40,806 nt of DNA from contig JAEZRM010000148.1 of NCBI GenBank assembly GCA_023412805.1, positions 1-40,806 on the forward strand. Reading direction: 5' to 3'. Source of the stretch: Pseudomonadota bacterium (GTDB lineage Bacteria; Pseudomonadota; Alphaproteobacteria; Rhizobiales; Hyphomicrobiaceae). The notes under the pieces are model-generated. The model searched no databases, was not told where the DNA came from, and worked only from the letters and a program-made list of their open reading frames with translations. This document shows positions 31,579 through 40,707 of this stretch, one piece after another; the stretch's first letter is position 1, and every line of letters begins with the position of its first letter. The position numbers and the translations under genes were made by a program.

Positions 31579-33125
31579 CCACGGTCCTCGATCGGCGGAA
31601 AAATCCGGCTGCCAAGCCGGGTGCACGCACGGCGGCGGGTGACATCGAGGCGCACGATGTCGCCGCCGTGAATCGCGCGGTCGATCGTCAGCTCTATGCC
31701 ACGCGTCAGAAGATCTATCCGCGTCTTGCACACGGCCGCTTCCGATCGGTGAAGTGGATCGTGATGGCCGTCGCGCTCGCGATCTACTACGGCCTGCCGT
31801 GGTTGCGCTGGGATCGCGGCCCCGATCTGCCCGATCAGGCCGTGCTGCTGGACATGGCGCACAATCGCTTCTTTTTCTTCTTCCTCGAGATCTGGCCGCA
31901 GGAGTTCTACTTCGTCACGGGGCTGCTCGTGCTCGCCGCGCTCGTGCTGTTCCTTGTGACTTCGGTCGCGGGGCGCGTGTGGTGTGGCTATGCCTGTCCG
32001 CAGACGGTATGGACGGATCTCATGGTTGCCGTCGAGCGCCTCTGGCAGGGTGATCGCAATGCACGCATCCGTCTCGACAAGGAGCCTTGGAGCGCGCGCA
32101 AAGTCTTCCTCAAGACGATGACGCATCTTTCATGGCTGCTGATCGGCCTGCTGACCGGTGGCGCCATTGTCTTCTACTTCCGCGATGCGCCGACGCTTGC
32201 GGCCGAGCTCGCGACGGGGACGGCGCCCGCGGTGGCTTATCTGTTTCTCGGCATCTTCGCAGCGACGACCTATTTGCTCGGCGGTATCGCGCGCGAGCAG
32301 GTCTGCATCTACATGTGCCCCTGGCCGCGCATCCAGGGCGCGATGACAGACAGTCACACGCTCCTCGTCGGCTATCGGCCAGAACGCGGCGAGCCTCGCG
32401 GCCCGGCACGCAAGGGGCCAGACGGTCTCGTCGACTGGTCGACACGCGGCGATTGCATCGACTGCAAGGCGTGCGTCGTGGTCTGTCCCATGGGCATCGA
32501 CATCCGCGACGGCCTGCAGATGGAGTGCATCCAATGTGCGCTCTGCATCGATGCTTGCGACGAGATCATGGACAAGATCAGGCGCCCGCGCGGCCTGATC
32601 GCCTATGACACGATCGCCAAGCAGGAGGCCAGTGCGCGCGGCATCACGCACGAGCCTGTGCAATTACTGCGCCCGCGCACTTTGCTCTATTTCGGCATGA
32701 TCTCGCTCGTTGGGATCATCATGCTGGTTGCGCTCTGGAACAGAACGACGCTCGAACTCAATGTCCAGCACGATCGCAATCCGCCGTTCGTGCGGCTCTC
32801 CGAAGGCGGTATCCGCAATGGCTACACCGTGAAGATCCTCAACAAGCTGCACGAGCCGCGCACCTTCGTACTCGGCATGACGGACCTGCAGGGCGCCTCG
32901 CTATCGATGGTCGGTGCCGAGGCCGGCAGCCCGCTCAATGTCACCGTCCCGACGAATACGCTACGCGAACTACGCGTCTTCGTGACCGTGCCGCGCGATG
33001 GTCTCGGGCAGCTGCAGGATGCTTCGACCCAGTTTGTCTTTGAAGTGCGCGATCTCGCTTCGGGTCACACGACGCGGCGCGGAACACTTTTCCAGGCGCC
33101 CGCACCACAAGGAAGCCGCCCATGA
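31575..33125 (+). CDS. ccoG: Cytochrome oxidase accessory protein CcoG (FixG), 4Fe-4S
   Basis: A 516-residue membrane-bound iron-sulfur protein; in other bacteria it reduces Cu(II) for delivery to the cbb3 oxidase. N-terminal membrane segments (about 60-210), with the conserved VWCGYACPQTVWTDLM, precede a ferredoxin-like domain with two clusters: Cys294, 297, 300, 304 (CIDCKACVVVC) and Cys318, 321, 324, 328 (CIQCALCIDAC). A last helix and an Ig-like periplasmic C-terminus (about 380-516) follow. The GTG at 31575 has GGGAG 7 nt upstream; an in-frame TTG further upstream lacks one. Its TGA overlaps ccoH. Confidence 0.95.
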   Translation: MTTVLDRRKNPAAKPGARTAAGDIEAHDVAAVNRAVDRQLYATRQKIYPRLAHGRFRSVKWIVMAVALAIYYGLPWLRWDRGPDLPDQAVLLDMAHNRFFFFFLEIWPQEFYFVTGLLVLAALVLFLVTSVAGRVWCGYACPQTVWTDLMVAVERLWQGDRNARIRLDKEPWSARKVFLKTMTHLSWLLIGLLTGGAIVFYFRDAPTLAAELATGTAPAVAYLFLGIFAATTYLLGGIAREQVCIYMCPWPRIQGAMTDSHTLLVGYRPERGEPRGPARKGPDGLVDWSTRGDCIDCKACVVVCPMGIDIRDGLQMECIQCALCIDACDEIMDKIRRPRGLIAYDTIAKQEASARGITHEPVQLLRPRTLLYFGMISLVGIIMLVALWNRTTLELNVQHDRNPPFVRLSEGGIRNGYTVKILNKLHEPRTFVLGMTDLQGASLSMVGAEAGSPLNVTVPTNTLRELRVFVTVPRDGLGQLQDASTQFVFEVRDLASGHTTRRGTLFQAPAPQGSRP

Positions 33126-33625
33126 ATACTGCTCGCCCCGATGGCGTCGAGGGCCTCAAAGGACGCCACGTTCTGATGGTGTTCGTCGGGTTCTTTCTCG
33201 TGGTGTTCGCCGTGAATGGCGTGTTTCTCTACTCCGCCATCTCGACCTACACCGGCATCGTTTCCGTTGAGCCTTATCGCAAAGGGCTCAACTACAACGA
33301 CCGCATCGCCGCCGAACAGGCGCAGAAGGTCCGAGGCTGGCAGGACGCGCTGGAGGTGACGCGCAATGGGCAGGTGACACTGCGCCTGACGAACCGTCTC
33401 GGTGCGCCTGTCGAAGGGTTGATCGTCAGCGGCACCTTCGGGCGTCCATCCACCGCGCAGCACGATATCAAGCTTGCGTTCGACGAGGCGCAGCCGGGAA
33501 CCTACACGGCGCAGATCGCGCCGCCCGAGGCCGGTGCGTGGATTGTCGCGCTCGAAGCGCGAACGCACGCGGCGCCGAGTGAGGTCGCGCATCAGATGCG
33601 GAGGCGGTTATGGCTGAAGCCATGA
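33122..33625 (+). CDS. ccoH: FixH/CcoH family protein
   Basis: A 167-residue assembly protein of the cbb3 oxidase with one N-terminal membrane helix (VLMVFVGFFLVVFAVNGVFLY) and a periplasmic beta-rich domain, characterised by YRKGLNYNDRIAAEQAQKVRGW, a family signature. It probably works with CcoI to mature CcoN. It overlaps ccoG by 4 nt (ATGA) and the ccoI start by 16 nt. No metal-binding motif is evident. Confidence 0.93.
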   Translation: MNTARPDGVEGLKGRHVLMVFVGFFLVVFAVNGVFLYSAISTYTGIVSVEPYRKGLNYNDRIAAEQAQKVRGWQDALEVTRNGQVTLRLTNRLGAPVEGLIVSGTFGRPSTAQHDIKLAFDEAQPGTYTAQIAPPEAGAWIVALEARTHAAPSEVAHQMRRRLWLKP

Positions 33626-35808
33626 GCGTTGCCGCTCTTCGGGAGCTACCGGACGAAGCGACACAGCGCGAACAGGCGCTGACACTCGTCGTCGAAGGTA
33701 TGCATTGCGGCAACTGCATGCGCAAAGTCGAGCGCACGCTTCAGGCACTGCCGGGCGTAGTCGCTGCACGCGTAAACCTCTCGAATGGGCGCGCGCATGT
33801 GACGACGGCTCCTTCTGGCGTCGAGATCGAGACACTCGTCGAAGCGCTGGGTGGCGTCGGCTTCAAGGCCTATGAGCTTGTCGAAGGCGCGACGCCCGCG
33901 CACACAGCCCACGATGTGGCTTATCTGCGCCGCCTCGGTGTCGCGGGCTTCGCGGCGTCGAACATCATGCTCATGTCAGTTGCGGTATGGGCGGGCATTG
34001 CGAGCGACATGGACGCGTCCTTGAAGACGCTGTTCCACTGGCTGTCGGCGCTTGTCGCCATTCCGGCGGTCGCCTATGCGGGCCAGCCCTTCTTTCAGTC
34101 GGCGGCGCGGGCGCTTCGGGCGCGCCAGCTCAATATGGACGTGCCGATCTCACTCGGGTTGCTTCTTGCAACGGGCATGAGCCTCTATCAGACCGTACGC
34201 GGCAGTGATCAGGTCTACTTCGATGCCGCCGTCACGCTACTCTTTTTCCTGCTGATCGGACGTTATCTCGACATTGCCATGCGTTCGCGGGCTTCGAGCG
34301 CGGCACAGAACCTGCTCGGTCTGCGCGCGACCGCTGCGACAGTCGTGCTCCCCGATGGCACGACGCAGCGCCTGCCGACACGCGACGTTCTGCCCGGGAT
34401 GCGCATTCTCGTCGCGGCCGGCGAGCGCGTTCCTGTCGATGCGCGCATCCGCACGGGCATCGCCGAGGTGGATGAGAGCTTGATCACCGGCGAGAGTCGA
34501 CCGCGCCGCGTCGCGCCGGGCGACACCGTGTATTCGGGTACGATCAGCGTGAGGGGAACACTCGAGACGGAAGCCATCGCGTGCGAGGAGAATACGCTGC
34601 TCGCCGACATCTCGCGCTTGATGGGCGCCGCCGAGCAGGCGCGGGGCCGCTACGTGCGTCTCGCCGATCGTGCCGCGCGCCACTACGCCCCGGCTGTGCA
34701 TCTGCTCGGGCTCGGCACGTTCATCGGATGGATGCTGCTCGGCTATGGCTGGGAGCCAGCTCTGACTGCGGCGGTGGCCGTGCTCATCATCACATGCCCC
34801 TGTGCGCTGGCGCTGGCCGTTCCGGCGGTGCAGGTGGTCGCGAGCGGGCGGCTGTTCCGCAATGGCATCATTCTCAAGGCCGCCGACGGCCTCGAGCGCA
34901 TGGCGGAGATCGATACCATCGTCTTCGACAAGACGGGCACCCTCACGATCGGAGAGCCGCGCCTCGTGAATAGTTCTGCGATCGATCATCGGATGCTCGC
35001 CCGTGCCGCGAGCCTTGCTGCATCCAGTCAGCATCCCTATTCGCGCGCGATCGTGTCGGCAGCCAAGGCGCGCGGCATCGCTGCGATCGCCGAGACAGAA
35101 GTCGAGGAGGTCGCCGGCTCCGGACTGCGTCATGGCGATGCGATTGGCGAGACGCGCCTCGGATCAGCGCAATTCTGCGAGATTGCGGACGCGCATCCTG
35201 AGAGCGGCTCGACCATCTGGCTCCGGACGCCGGATGGCGGCGCGACGGCCTTCTATTTTGCGGATCACTTGCGTGCCGACGCAACCGAAGTCATCGGGAG
35301 GTTGCGTGATGCGGGCTTTCACATCGAGATGCTGTCGGGTGACGGGCGAGCGTCGGTAGCAGAGGCGGCGCAGGCCGTCGGCGTTGCCAATTGGCAGGCA
35401 GAGCTCAAGCCTGCGGACAAGATTGCCCGCATTGACGCTCTCAAGGGCGAGGGGCGCAAGGTGCTCATGGTGGGTGACGGCTTGAATGATGCGCCGGCGC
35501 TTGCGGCGGGGCAGGCTTCGCTCTCTCCTGCATCTGCAGCAGACATCAGCCAGACGGCAGCCGATGCAATCTTCCAGGGCGAGCGTCTCGCGCCGATCAT
35601 CGAGGTTCTGCTCGTCGCACATGGTGCGCGCCGCCGCGCACTCGAGAATTTCGGCATTGCGATCGGCTACAACTTCATCTTCGTGCCGCTCGCCGTGATC
35701 GGCCTTGCGACGCCGCTGATCGCCGCCATTGCGATGTCGGCATCGTCGATCGCAGTGACGGCCAACGCGCTGCGCCTCTCTCGTCAGAATCTAGGGAGAA
35801 TGTCATGA
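33610..35808 (+). CDS. ccoI: Copper-transporting P1B-type ATPase CcoI (FixI)
   Basis: A 732-residue P-type ATPase that supplies copper for the oxidase. Order: N-terminal HMA domain with GMHCGNC (Cys33, Cys36); eight membrane helices; the CPC motif (Cys396-Pro-Cys398) in helix 6; phosphorylation Asp440 in DKTGTLT; SQHPYS in place of the more usual SEHPL near residue 475; and GDGLNDAPAL in the hinge region. ATG at 33610 with GGAGG 7 nt upstream is preferred; it overlaps ccoH by 16 nt. It overlaps ccoS at its end. Confidence 0.95.
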   Translation: MAEAMSVAALRELPDEATQREQALTLVVEGMHCGNCMRKVERTLQALPGVVAARVNLSNGRAHVTTAPSGVEIETLVEALGGVGFKAYELVEGATPAHTAHDVAYLRRLGVAGFAASNIMLMSVAVWAGIASDMDASLKTLFHWLSALVAIPAVAYAGQPFFQSAARALRARQLNMDVPISLGLLLATGMSLYQTVRGSDQVYFDAAVTLLFFLLIGRYLDIAMRSRASSAAQNLLGLRATAATVVLPDGTTQRLPTRDVLPGMRILVAAGERVPVDARIRTGIAEVDESLITGESRPRRVAPGDTVYSGTISVRGTLETEAIACEENTLLADISRLMGAAEQARGRYVRLADRAARHYAPAVHLLGLGTFIGWMLLGYGWEPALTAAVAVLIITCPCALALAVPAVQVVASGRLFRNGIILKAADGLERMAEIDTIVFDKTGTLTIGEPRLVNSSAIDHRMLARAASLAASSQHPYSRAIVSAAKARGIAAIAETEVEEVAGSGLRHGDAIGETRLGSAQFCEIADAHPESGSTIWLRTPDGGATAFYFADHLRADATEVIGRLRDAGFHIEMLSGDGRASVAEAAQAVGVANWQAELKPADKIARIDALKGEGRKVLMVGDGLNDAPALAAGQASLSPASAADISQTAADAIFQGERLAPIIEVLLVAHGARRRALENFGIAIGYNFIFVPLAVIGLATPLIAAIAMSASSIAVTANALRLSRQNLGRMS

Positions 35809-35960
35809 CGGCACTCGCCTGGACGATCCCAATCGCACTCTTCCTCGGTGGTCTCGGCCTTGCGGGCTTTCTGTGGTCGCTCAAGTCGGGGCAGTACGAC
35901 GATCTCGATGGTTCCGCATGGCGCGCGCTGGATGACGAGCCGCCAAAGCCGCGCCGCTGA
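35805..35960 (+). CDS. ccoS: cbb3 oxidase maturation protein CcoS
   Basis: A 51-residue protein read by hand: MTALAWTIPIALFLGGLGL, then AGFLWSLKSGQYDDLDGSA and a basic end. The single membrane helix followed by the FLWSLKSGQYDDLDG signature is characteristic of CcoS. It is needed for cofactor insertion in the oxidase of other species. It starts within the ccoI stop (ATGA) and its TGA directly abuts the stop of the convergent M20 peptidase, leaving zero intergenic bases. Confidence 0.93.
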   Translation: MTALAWTIPIALFLGGLGLAGFLWSLKSGQYDDLDGSAWRALDDEPPKPRR

Positions 35961-37112
35961 TCAGCGCGGCACGCCGCCGAACGACGCGTCTAGCGTCTCG
36001 AAGAGCCGCACGAGCAGCTTGGTGCGCGGCACGAGGTGTGAGACGAGCAGGTACTCCTGATGCGTGTGCGGGCCGTCGCCGAGTACGCCAAGGCCATCCA
36101 GCGTCGGTACGCCGAGGGCGCCCGTGAAATTGCCATCGCTGCCGCCGCCCGCGACGCGCTCACCTTTCACCTGGAAGCCGATCTCGCGCGCCAACGCCGC
36201 GGTATGATCGTAGAGCTTCTGGATGGCCGGTGATTTCACGAACGATGGTCGGTACAAGCCGGGTGTCACTTCGAGCTTCACGTCCGGATCGTAGCTCTTG
36301 AGCGCCAGCAGCTTTGCGCGCACTTCGGCTTCGTCATGAGGCAGCGGCACGAGGCAGTAGACGATCGCCTCCGCATGGAGCGGCACCATGTTCTCGTGCG
36401 TGCCGCCCTGGATGGTGCCGACGTTGAGCGTGACGTTGCGTGTGTAGTCCGTCATGGCTTCGATATCGAGGATCTGACGTGCCATCTCGCGGATCGCGCT
36501 GCGGCCCTTGGCGTGATAGGCGCCCGCGTGCGCGGGAATGCCCGTTGTCTTGAGGTGATAGCGCGCAATGCCGTGCCGCGCGATGGTGATGCGGCCGAAG
36601 TCGCCGGAGGGTTCCACGACCAGCACGATGGCGTGCTTCTTCGCTTCGGCCTCGATGTACGGTCGCGAGAACGGACTGCCGATTTCCTCATCAGGGATCA
36701 TCATGACGGTCACAGGAAGATGCGGCCGCCGGCCCGTCGCGTGCAGGTGCGCGAGGGCGGAGAACGCAATCGCGTTGCCGCCCTTCATGTCGTAGATGCC
36801 GGGGCCATACGCGCGATCGCCCTCGACGCGCATGGGCAGCGGTCCCGCGAGCGTGCCAACCGGATGCACAGTGTCCATGTGCCCGAGCAGCAGGATGCCA
36901 GGCCCATTCGCTGCCCCCGGCACGCGACCGATCAGGATATCGGCGATGCCATTCTCGCCGGGAATGCGCTCGATGCTGGCACCGATCGCGGTGAGTAGGC
37001 GTTCGGCGTGATCGGAGACGCGATTGACGGCCTCCGCATCCTGCGTCGGGCTCTCGATCTCGACCCAGGCATTGACGGCCGAGAGCAAGGCTTCAGGCGT
37101 GAGGTCGCGCAT
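35961..37112 (-). CDS. M20-family metallopeptidase (CPG2/glutamate carboxypeptidase-like)
   Basis: A 383-residue zinc exopeptidase of the M20A type. Metal and active-site residues are visible in order: GHMDTVHPVG (His, Asp), GIYDMKGGNAI (bridging Asp), PDEEIGS (catalytic Glu), VEPSGDFG (ligand region) and the C-terminal HTHQEY (His). A dimerisation domain is inserted at about 175-295. The group removes C-terminal Glu from folate or peptides; exact substrate cannot be told. The ATG at 37112 lies 87 nt after the obgE stop; the ribosome binding site is weak. It is convergent with ccoS. Confidence 0.9.
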   Translation of the reverse strand: MRDLTPEALLSAVNAWVEIESPTQDAEAVNRVSDHAERLLTAIGASIERIPGENGIADILIGRVPGAANGPGILLLGHMDTVHPVGTLAGPLPMRVEGDRAYGPGIYDMKGGNAIAFSALAHLHATGRRPHLPVTVMMIPDEEIGSPFSRPYIEAEAKKHAIVLVVEPSGDFGRITIARHGIARYHLKTTGIPAHAGAYHAKGRSAIREMARQILDIEAMTDYTRNVTLNVGTIQGGTHENMVPLHAEAIVYCLVPLPHDEAEVRAKLLALKSYDPDVKLEVTPGLYRPSFVKSPAIQKLYDHTAALAREIGFQVKGERVAGGGSDGNFTGALGVPTLDGLGVLGDGPHTHQEYLLVSHLVPRTKLLVRLFETLDASFGGVPR

Positions 37113-37199
37113 CGGAAAGAGGGCTTTCAGCTGGCGGGCGTGCCTGCCTGACGATGATGCCGGTTGTGCTTCTCGCGGCGCCGTACATACACCGCGCCG

Positions 37200-38267
37200 T
37201 CATGCGCCTCTTCGAAGAGGATCATAAGGGGGATCGCTGACGCCTGCGGCTTCACGCTCGGCAGCTTTCTCGTCGGCTCTGCCGCGCTCGATCTCACGGG
37301 CAAGCGCGAACAGCGCTTCCTTCATCCCCTGGCCGGAGACGGCCGAAATGAGCAGCGGCTTCTTGCGTGCTGCGCGCTGAAGGGCGGCCGCCTTCTCCGC
37401 GATGACATCCTCGGTGAGCGCGTCGCACTTCGTCAGCGCGACGAGCTCCTTTTTGCGCGCGAGACCGCCGCCGTAGGCCTTCAGCTCAGCGCGCACCGTC
37501 TTGTAGGCATCGACGACATCCTCACCCGTCGCATCGACGAGGTGGAGCAGCGCGCGGCAGCGCTCGACGTGCCCGAGAAAACGCGTGCCGAGCCCCGCGC
37601 CTTCGTGCGCGCCCTCGATCAGCCCCGGAATATCGGCGAGCACGAAATCGACTTCGCCGGCGCGCACCACGCCGAGGTTCGGATGCAGCGTCGTGAAAGG
37701 ATAGTCGGCAATCTTCGGCTTTGCGCGCGAGACGGCGGCGAGGAACGTCGACTTGCCTGCATTGGGCAGGCCGACGAGGCCCGCATCGGCGATCAGCTTG
37801 AGGCGCAGCCAGAGCGTCAGCTCTTCGCCCGGCTGGCCCGGATTGGCGTGACGTGGCGACTGATTGGTCGACGACTTGAAGTATGCATTGCCGAAGCCAC
37901 CATTGCCGCCGCGCGCGATGAGCGCCCGCTGGCCGGCCTCGGTCATGTCGGCAATCAGCGTCTCGTTGTCCTCGGCGAGGATCTCCGTGCCGGGCGGCAC
38001 TTTGATCACGCAGTCGTCGCCGCTCGGGCCCGTGCGATTGCGGCCCATGCCGGGAATACCGTTCTTGGCCTTGAAGTGCTGCTGATAGCGGAAGTCGATC
38101 AGCGTATTCAGGTTCTCGACGCATTCCGCCCAGACGTCACCGCCCTTGCCGCCATCGCCGCCGTCCGGACCGCCATACTCGATGAACTTCTCGCGCCGGA
38201 AGCTGATGCATCCAGCCCCGCCATTGCCGGAGCTGACATAGATTTTGGCCTGGTCGAGGAACTTCAT
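37200..38267 (-). CDS. obgE: Obg-family GTPase (ObgE/CgtA)
   Basis: An essential GTPase linked to 50S ribosome assembly and stress control. The 355-residue protein has the Gly-rich Obg fold (1-158; FLDQAKIYVSSGNGGAGCISFRREK and YGGPDGGDGGKGGDV), then the G domain with G1 GLPNAGKST near residue 165, G3 in DIPGLIEGAHEG, and G4 TKCD. The C-terminal acidic/OCT domain is short and degenerate. In many bacteria rplU and rpmA precede obgE and proB follows it; neither is adjacent here. It is divergent from the LysE gene. Confidence 0.95.
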   Translation of the reverse strand: MKFLDQAKIYVSSGNGGAGCISFRREKFIEYGGPDGGDGGKGGDVWAECVENLNTLIDFRYQQHFKAKNGIPGMGRNRTGPSGDDCVIKVPPGTEILAEDNETLIADMTEAGQRALIARGGNGGFGNAYFKSSTNQSPRHANPGQPGEELTLWLRLKLIADAGLVGLPNAGKSTFLAAVSRAKPKIADYPFTTLHPNLGVVRAGEVDFVLADIPGLIEGAHEGAGLGTRFLGHVERCRALLHLVDATGEDVVDAYKTVRAELKAYGGGLARKKELVALTKCDALTEDVIAEKAAALQRAARKKPLLISAVSGQGMKEALFALAREIERGRADEKAAEREAAGVSDPPYDPLRRGA

Positions 38268-38398
38268 GGATCCGAGCTTTCGGGAGCGGGGCGGACAGCC
38301 ACCCGTTTGCGGCTGTGGTATCTCTTGTCGGGCACGATGTCGATGCGTACGCCTAGCGCTTATGTAGGTTTCGGACAGCGGGCATCCAGGGGGAAAAC

Positions 38399-39031
38399 AT
38401 GAACGAAGTAACTATTCTGGCCTTTACCCTCGTTGCCTTCATCGGCATCGCAACGCCGGGACCGACCGTGCTCCTGGCCCTGGCGAACGGATCGCGCTTC
38501 GGCGTGCGCCGCTCGATGTTTGGCATGGCAGGCGCCGTACTTTCCGATTTCGTGCTGATCGGTGCAGTTGCGCTCGGGCTCGGAGCACTGCTTGCGGCCT
38601 CGGAATTCTGGTTCTCCGTCGTGAAATGGATGGGTGTCGTATACCTTGCCTTTCTCGGCATCATGTTGCTTCGCTCAAATGGGACGCTCGGCGAGGCCAT
38701 CGACGCGACGCCGGAGAGGAAAGGCTCAGCGCGCGCCCTTTTTATGCGCTGCTTCCTCGTCGCGGTAACCAATCCCAAGGGCTACCTCTTCTTTTCGGCC
38801 TTCCTGCCGCAGTTCATCGTGCCGAGCGCGCCGCAGGTGCAGCAGTATGTGATCCTCGCCCTCGTCTTCGCCTCGATCGACTTCCTGGTCATGCTGGCCT
38901 ACGCCCTTCTCGGCTCCCAGGCCGTGCGCCTGCTCAGGCAATCGGGTGCGCTTTGGCTGGATCGTATTTGTGGCGGGGCTCTGCTGGCTTTGGCTGGGTC
39001 GCTGGCCTTCTATCGCCGCGCGAATACCTGA
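38399..39031 (+). CDS. LysE-family amino-acid exporter (translocator)
   Basis: A 210-residue inner-membrane protein with five to six helices. The N-terminal FTLVAFIGIATPGPTVLLALANGSRFG is the LysE/RhtB signature, and the later LVAVTNPKGYLFFSAFLPQFI (the NPK motif) and the C-terminal RLLRQSGALWLDRICGG are typical. The family exports basic amino acids, homoserine/threonine or related compounds; specificity is not determinable. GGGGG lies just upstream of the ATG. Divergent from obgE. Confidence 0.92.
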   Translation: MNEVTILAFTLVAFIGIATPGPTVLLALANGSRFGVRRSMFGMAGAVLSDFVLIGAVALGLGALLAASEFWFSVVKWMGVVYLAFLGIMLLRSNGTLGEAIDATPERKGSARALFMRCFLVAVTNPKGYLFFSAFLPQFIVPSAPQVQQYVILALVFASIDFLVMLAYALLGSQAVRLLRQSGALWLDRICGGALLALAGSLAFYRRANT

Positions 39032-39122
39032 GCCGCCGCGGCACAGAGCGGTTTTGATTGCCCCGGGAAGGTGCTAAGCCTGCCGCCGCTCAAGAATTCT
39101 CATCGAGGGAGAAAGAAACGCC

Positions 39123-40205
39123 ATGGCCACCACCGCCAAAAAGCCGAACGCCTACAAGATCGCCGTCATTCCCGGCGACGGCATCGGCAACGAGGTCGTG
39201 CCGGAGGGCATCAAGGTCCTCGAGGCCGTGGCGCGCAAGTTCGACATCGCCTTCGAGTGGGACAACTTCGACTGGTCCTGCGAGGTCTTCAAGAAGACCG
39301 GCAAGATGATGCCGGACGATGGTCTCGATCAGATCCGCAATCATGACGCCATCTTCCTCGGCGCGGTCGGCTTCCCGGGGGTGCCGGATCACGTCTCGCT
39401 CTGGGGCCTGCTGATCCCCATCCGCCGCGAGTTTCAGCAGTACATCAACCTGCGTCCCGTGCGGCTGTTCGAGGGGCTCAAGTGCCCACTCGCCGATAGA
39501 AAGCCCGGTGACATCGACTATTTCATCGTGCGCGAGAACAACGAGGGTGAGTACTCATCCGTCGGCGGTCGTATGTATGAAGGTAGCGACTACGAGATGG
39601 CCGTGCAGCAGGCGATCTTCACCAAGCGCGGCTGCGACCGCGTCATGCACTACGCCTTCGACCTCGCCGCGACGCGTCCGCGCAATCACGTGTCGAGCGC
39701 CACGAAATCCAACGGCATCTCGATTTCCATGCCCTACTGGGATGAGCGCTTTGCCGCGATCTCGAAGGAATATCCCAAGGCCAAGACCGACCAGTATCAT
39801 ATCGACATCCTGACCGCGCATCTGGTGCGCAATCCGCATTGGTTCGACGTCATCGTCGGCTCGAACCTGTTTGGCGATATCCTCTCGGACCTCGGTCCCG
39901 CCACGACCGGTACGATCGCCATCGCTCCCGGCGGCAACATCAATCCCGAGAAGGAATTCCCCTCCATGTTCGAGCCCGTGCATGGCTCGGCGCCGGACAT
40001 CGCGGGGCAGGGCATCTCGAACCCCATCGGCCAGATCTGGTCGGGTGCGATGATGCTCGAGCATCTCGGCCACAAGGATGCCGCCGACGCGATCGTCGGG
40101 GCCATCGAGAAGCTGCTCAAGGATACGGATGTGCGCACGCGCGACATGGGCGGCAAGGCCATGTGCACCGAGCTCGGCGATGCGATCGTGGAGCTGCTGA
40201 AGTAG
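39123..40205 (+). CDS. Tartrate/D-malate dehydrogenase-type enzyme (isocitrate/isopropylmalate dehydrogenase superfamily)
   Basis: A 360-residue NAD-dependent beta-decarboxylating dehydrogenase. Motifs: AVIPGDGIGNEVVPEG at the start, INLRPVRLFEG, IVRENNEGEYSSVGG, and SNLFGDILSDLGPATTG with the metal-binding Asp residues. The motif INLRPVRLFEG and the overall length match the TtuC/DmlA branch rather than LeuB or Icd, so oxidation of tartrate, D-malate or a related 2-hydroxy acid is most likely. GAGGGAGAAAG lies 8 nt upstream of the ATG. Which substrate is used cannot be fixed from sequence. Confidence 0.88.
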   Translation: MATTAKKPNAYKIAVIPGDGIGNEVVPEGIKVLEAVARKFDIAFEWDNFDWSCEVFKKTGKMMPDDGLDQIRNHDAIFLGAVGFPGVPDHVSLWGLLIPIRREFQQYINLRPVRLFEGLKCPLADRKPGDIDYFIVRENNEGEYSSVGGRMYEGSDYEMAVQQAIFTKRGCDRVMHYAFDLAATRPRNHVSSATKSNGISISMPYWDERFAAISKEYPKAKTDQYHIDILTAHLVRNPHWFDVIVGSNLFGDILSDLGPATTGTIAIAPGGNINPEKEFPSMFEPVHGSAPDIAGQGISNPIGQIWSGAMMLEHLGHKDAADAIVGAIEKLLKDTDVRTRDMGGKAMCTELGDAIVELLK

Positions 40206-40350
40206 GCGGGCTGCCGGGCGTAGCCATCCGATTACGCCCGCTCGCAATCCACTGGCGGTTTACCACCACCGATTGCGGCGGTTGCCAATCCCGGAAACAA
40301 TGGCGCTCATGTGGCGTTTGGCTCGTGAGCACCGTTTCCGGGAGGCCACC

Positions 40351-40659
40351 ATGGCAGTTCACAGTTCCGCACATTCCCGCGGCTGGCTCGCCGCGCTCTT
40401 CGCTGCCCCCTTCATTCTGCTGATGCTGACGAGCGCAGTAGCGACATCGGTCAATGCCCAGACCGTCGGCACGGACCCGCGCAACAGGCACTGCCAGACG
40501 CTGCTGACTTGCAACTACACGCGGGGCGGCCAGTATCGCGGCTGTCTCTCGTCGTACACGTGCCGTGTCTGCAGCCCGCAGCCTGTCCGCTGCAAGCCTT
40601 CTGATCTCGCCACCGGCCGCACGCGCTGCACGGAACTCGTCTGCACGTGGGGTGGGTGA
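40351..40659 (+). CDS. Small secreted eight-cysteine protein
   Basis: A 102-residue protein with a signal peptide (SRGWLAALFAAPFILLMLTS, cleavage near VNAQ-TVG). The mature part, about 65 residues, has eight cysteines (in HCQTLLTC, GCLSSYTCRVC, RCKPSD, RCTELVC) and is otherwise polar, indicating a disulfide-linked exported protein. ATG at 40351 is preferred because GGGAGG lies 6 nt upstream; the frame is open upstream to 40273. I do not recognise the family. It is followed by a pair of hairpins. Function is unknown. Confidence 0.7.
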   Translation: MAVHSSAHSRGWLAALFAAPFILLMLTSAVATSVNAQTVGTDPRNRHCQTLLTCNYTRGGQYRGCLSSYTCRVCSPQPVRCKPSDLATGRTRCTELVCTWGG

Positions 40660-40665
40660 GACGGA

Positions 40666-40707
40666 TCGCGCCTGCGGCGCGAGCAGGGCCGCATGCCTCT
40701 GGCATGC
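40666..40707 (+). terminator. Tandem hairpins downstream of the eight-cysteine protein gene
   Basis: Two perfect 7-bp stems with 3-nt loops follow the stop at 40659: TCGCGCC/GGCGCGA (40666-40682, loop TGC) and GCATGCC/GGCATGC (40691-40707, loop TCT), the second extended by AGGG/CCCT. A T6 run exists only about 35 nt further on, so termination may be Rho-dependent or only 3'-end protective. Confidence 0.45.

Noticed and set aside
38295..38316. Inverted repeat ACAGCC / GGCTGT between obgE and the LysE gene.
   Set aside because: Only 6 bp with a 10-nt loop, within chance expectation for this composition.
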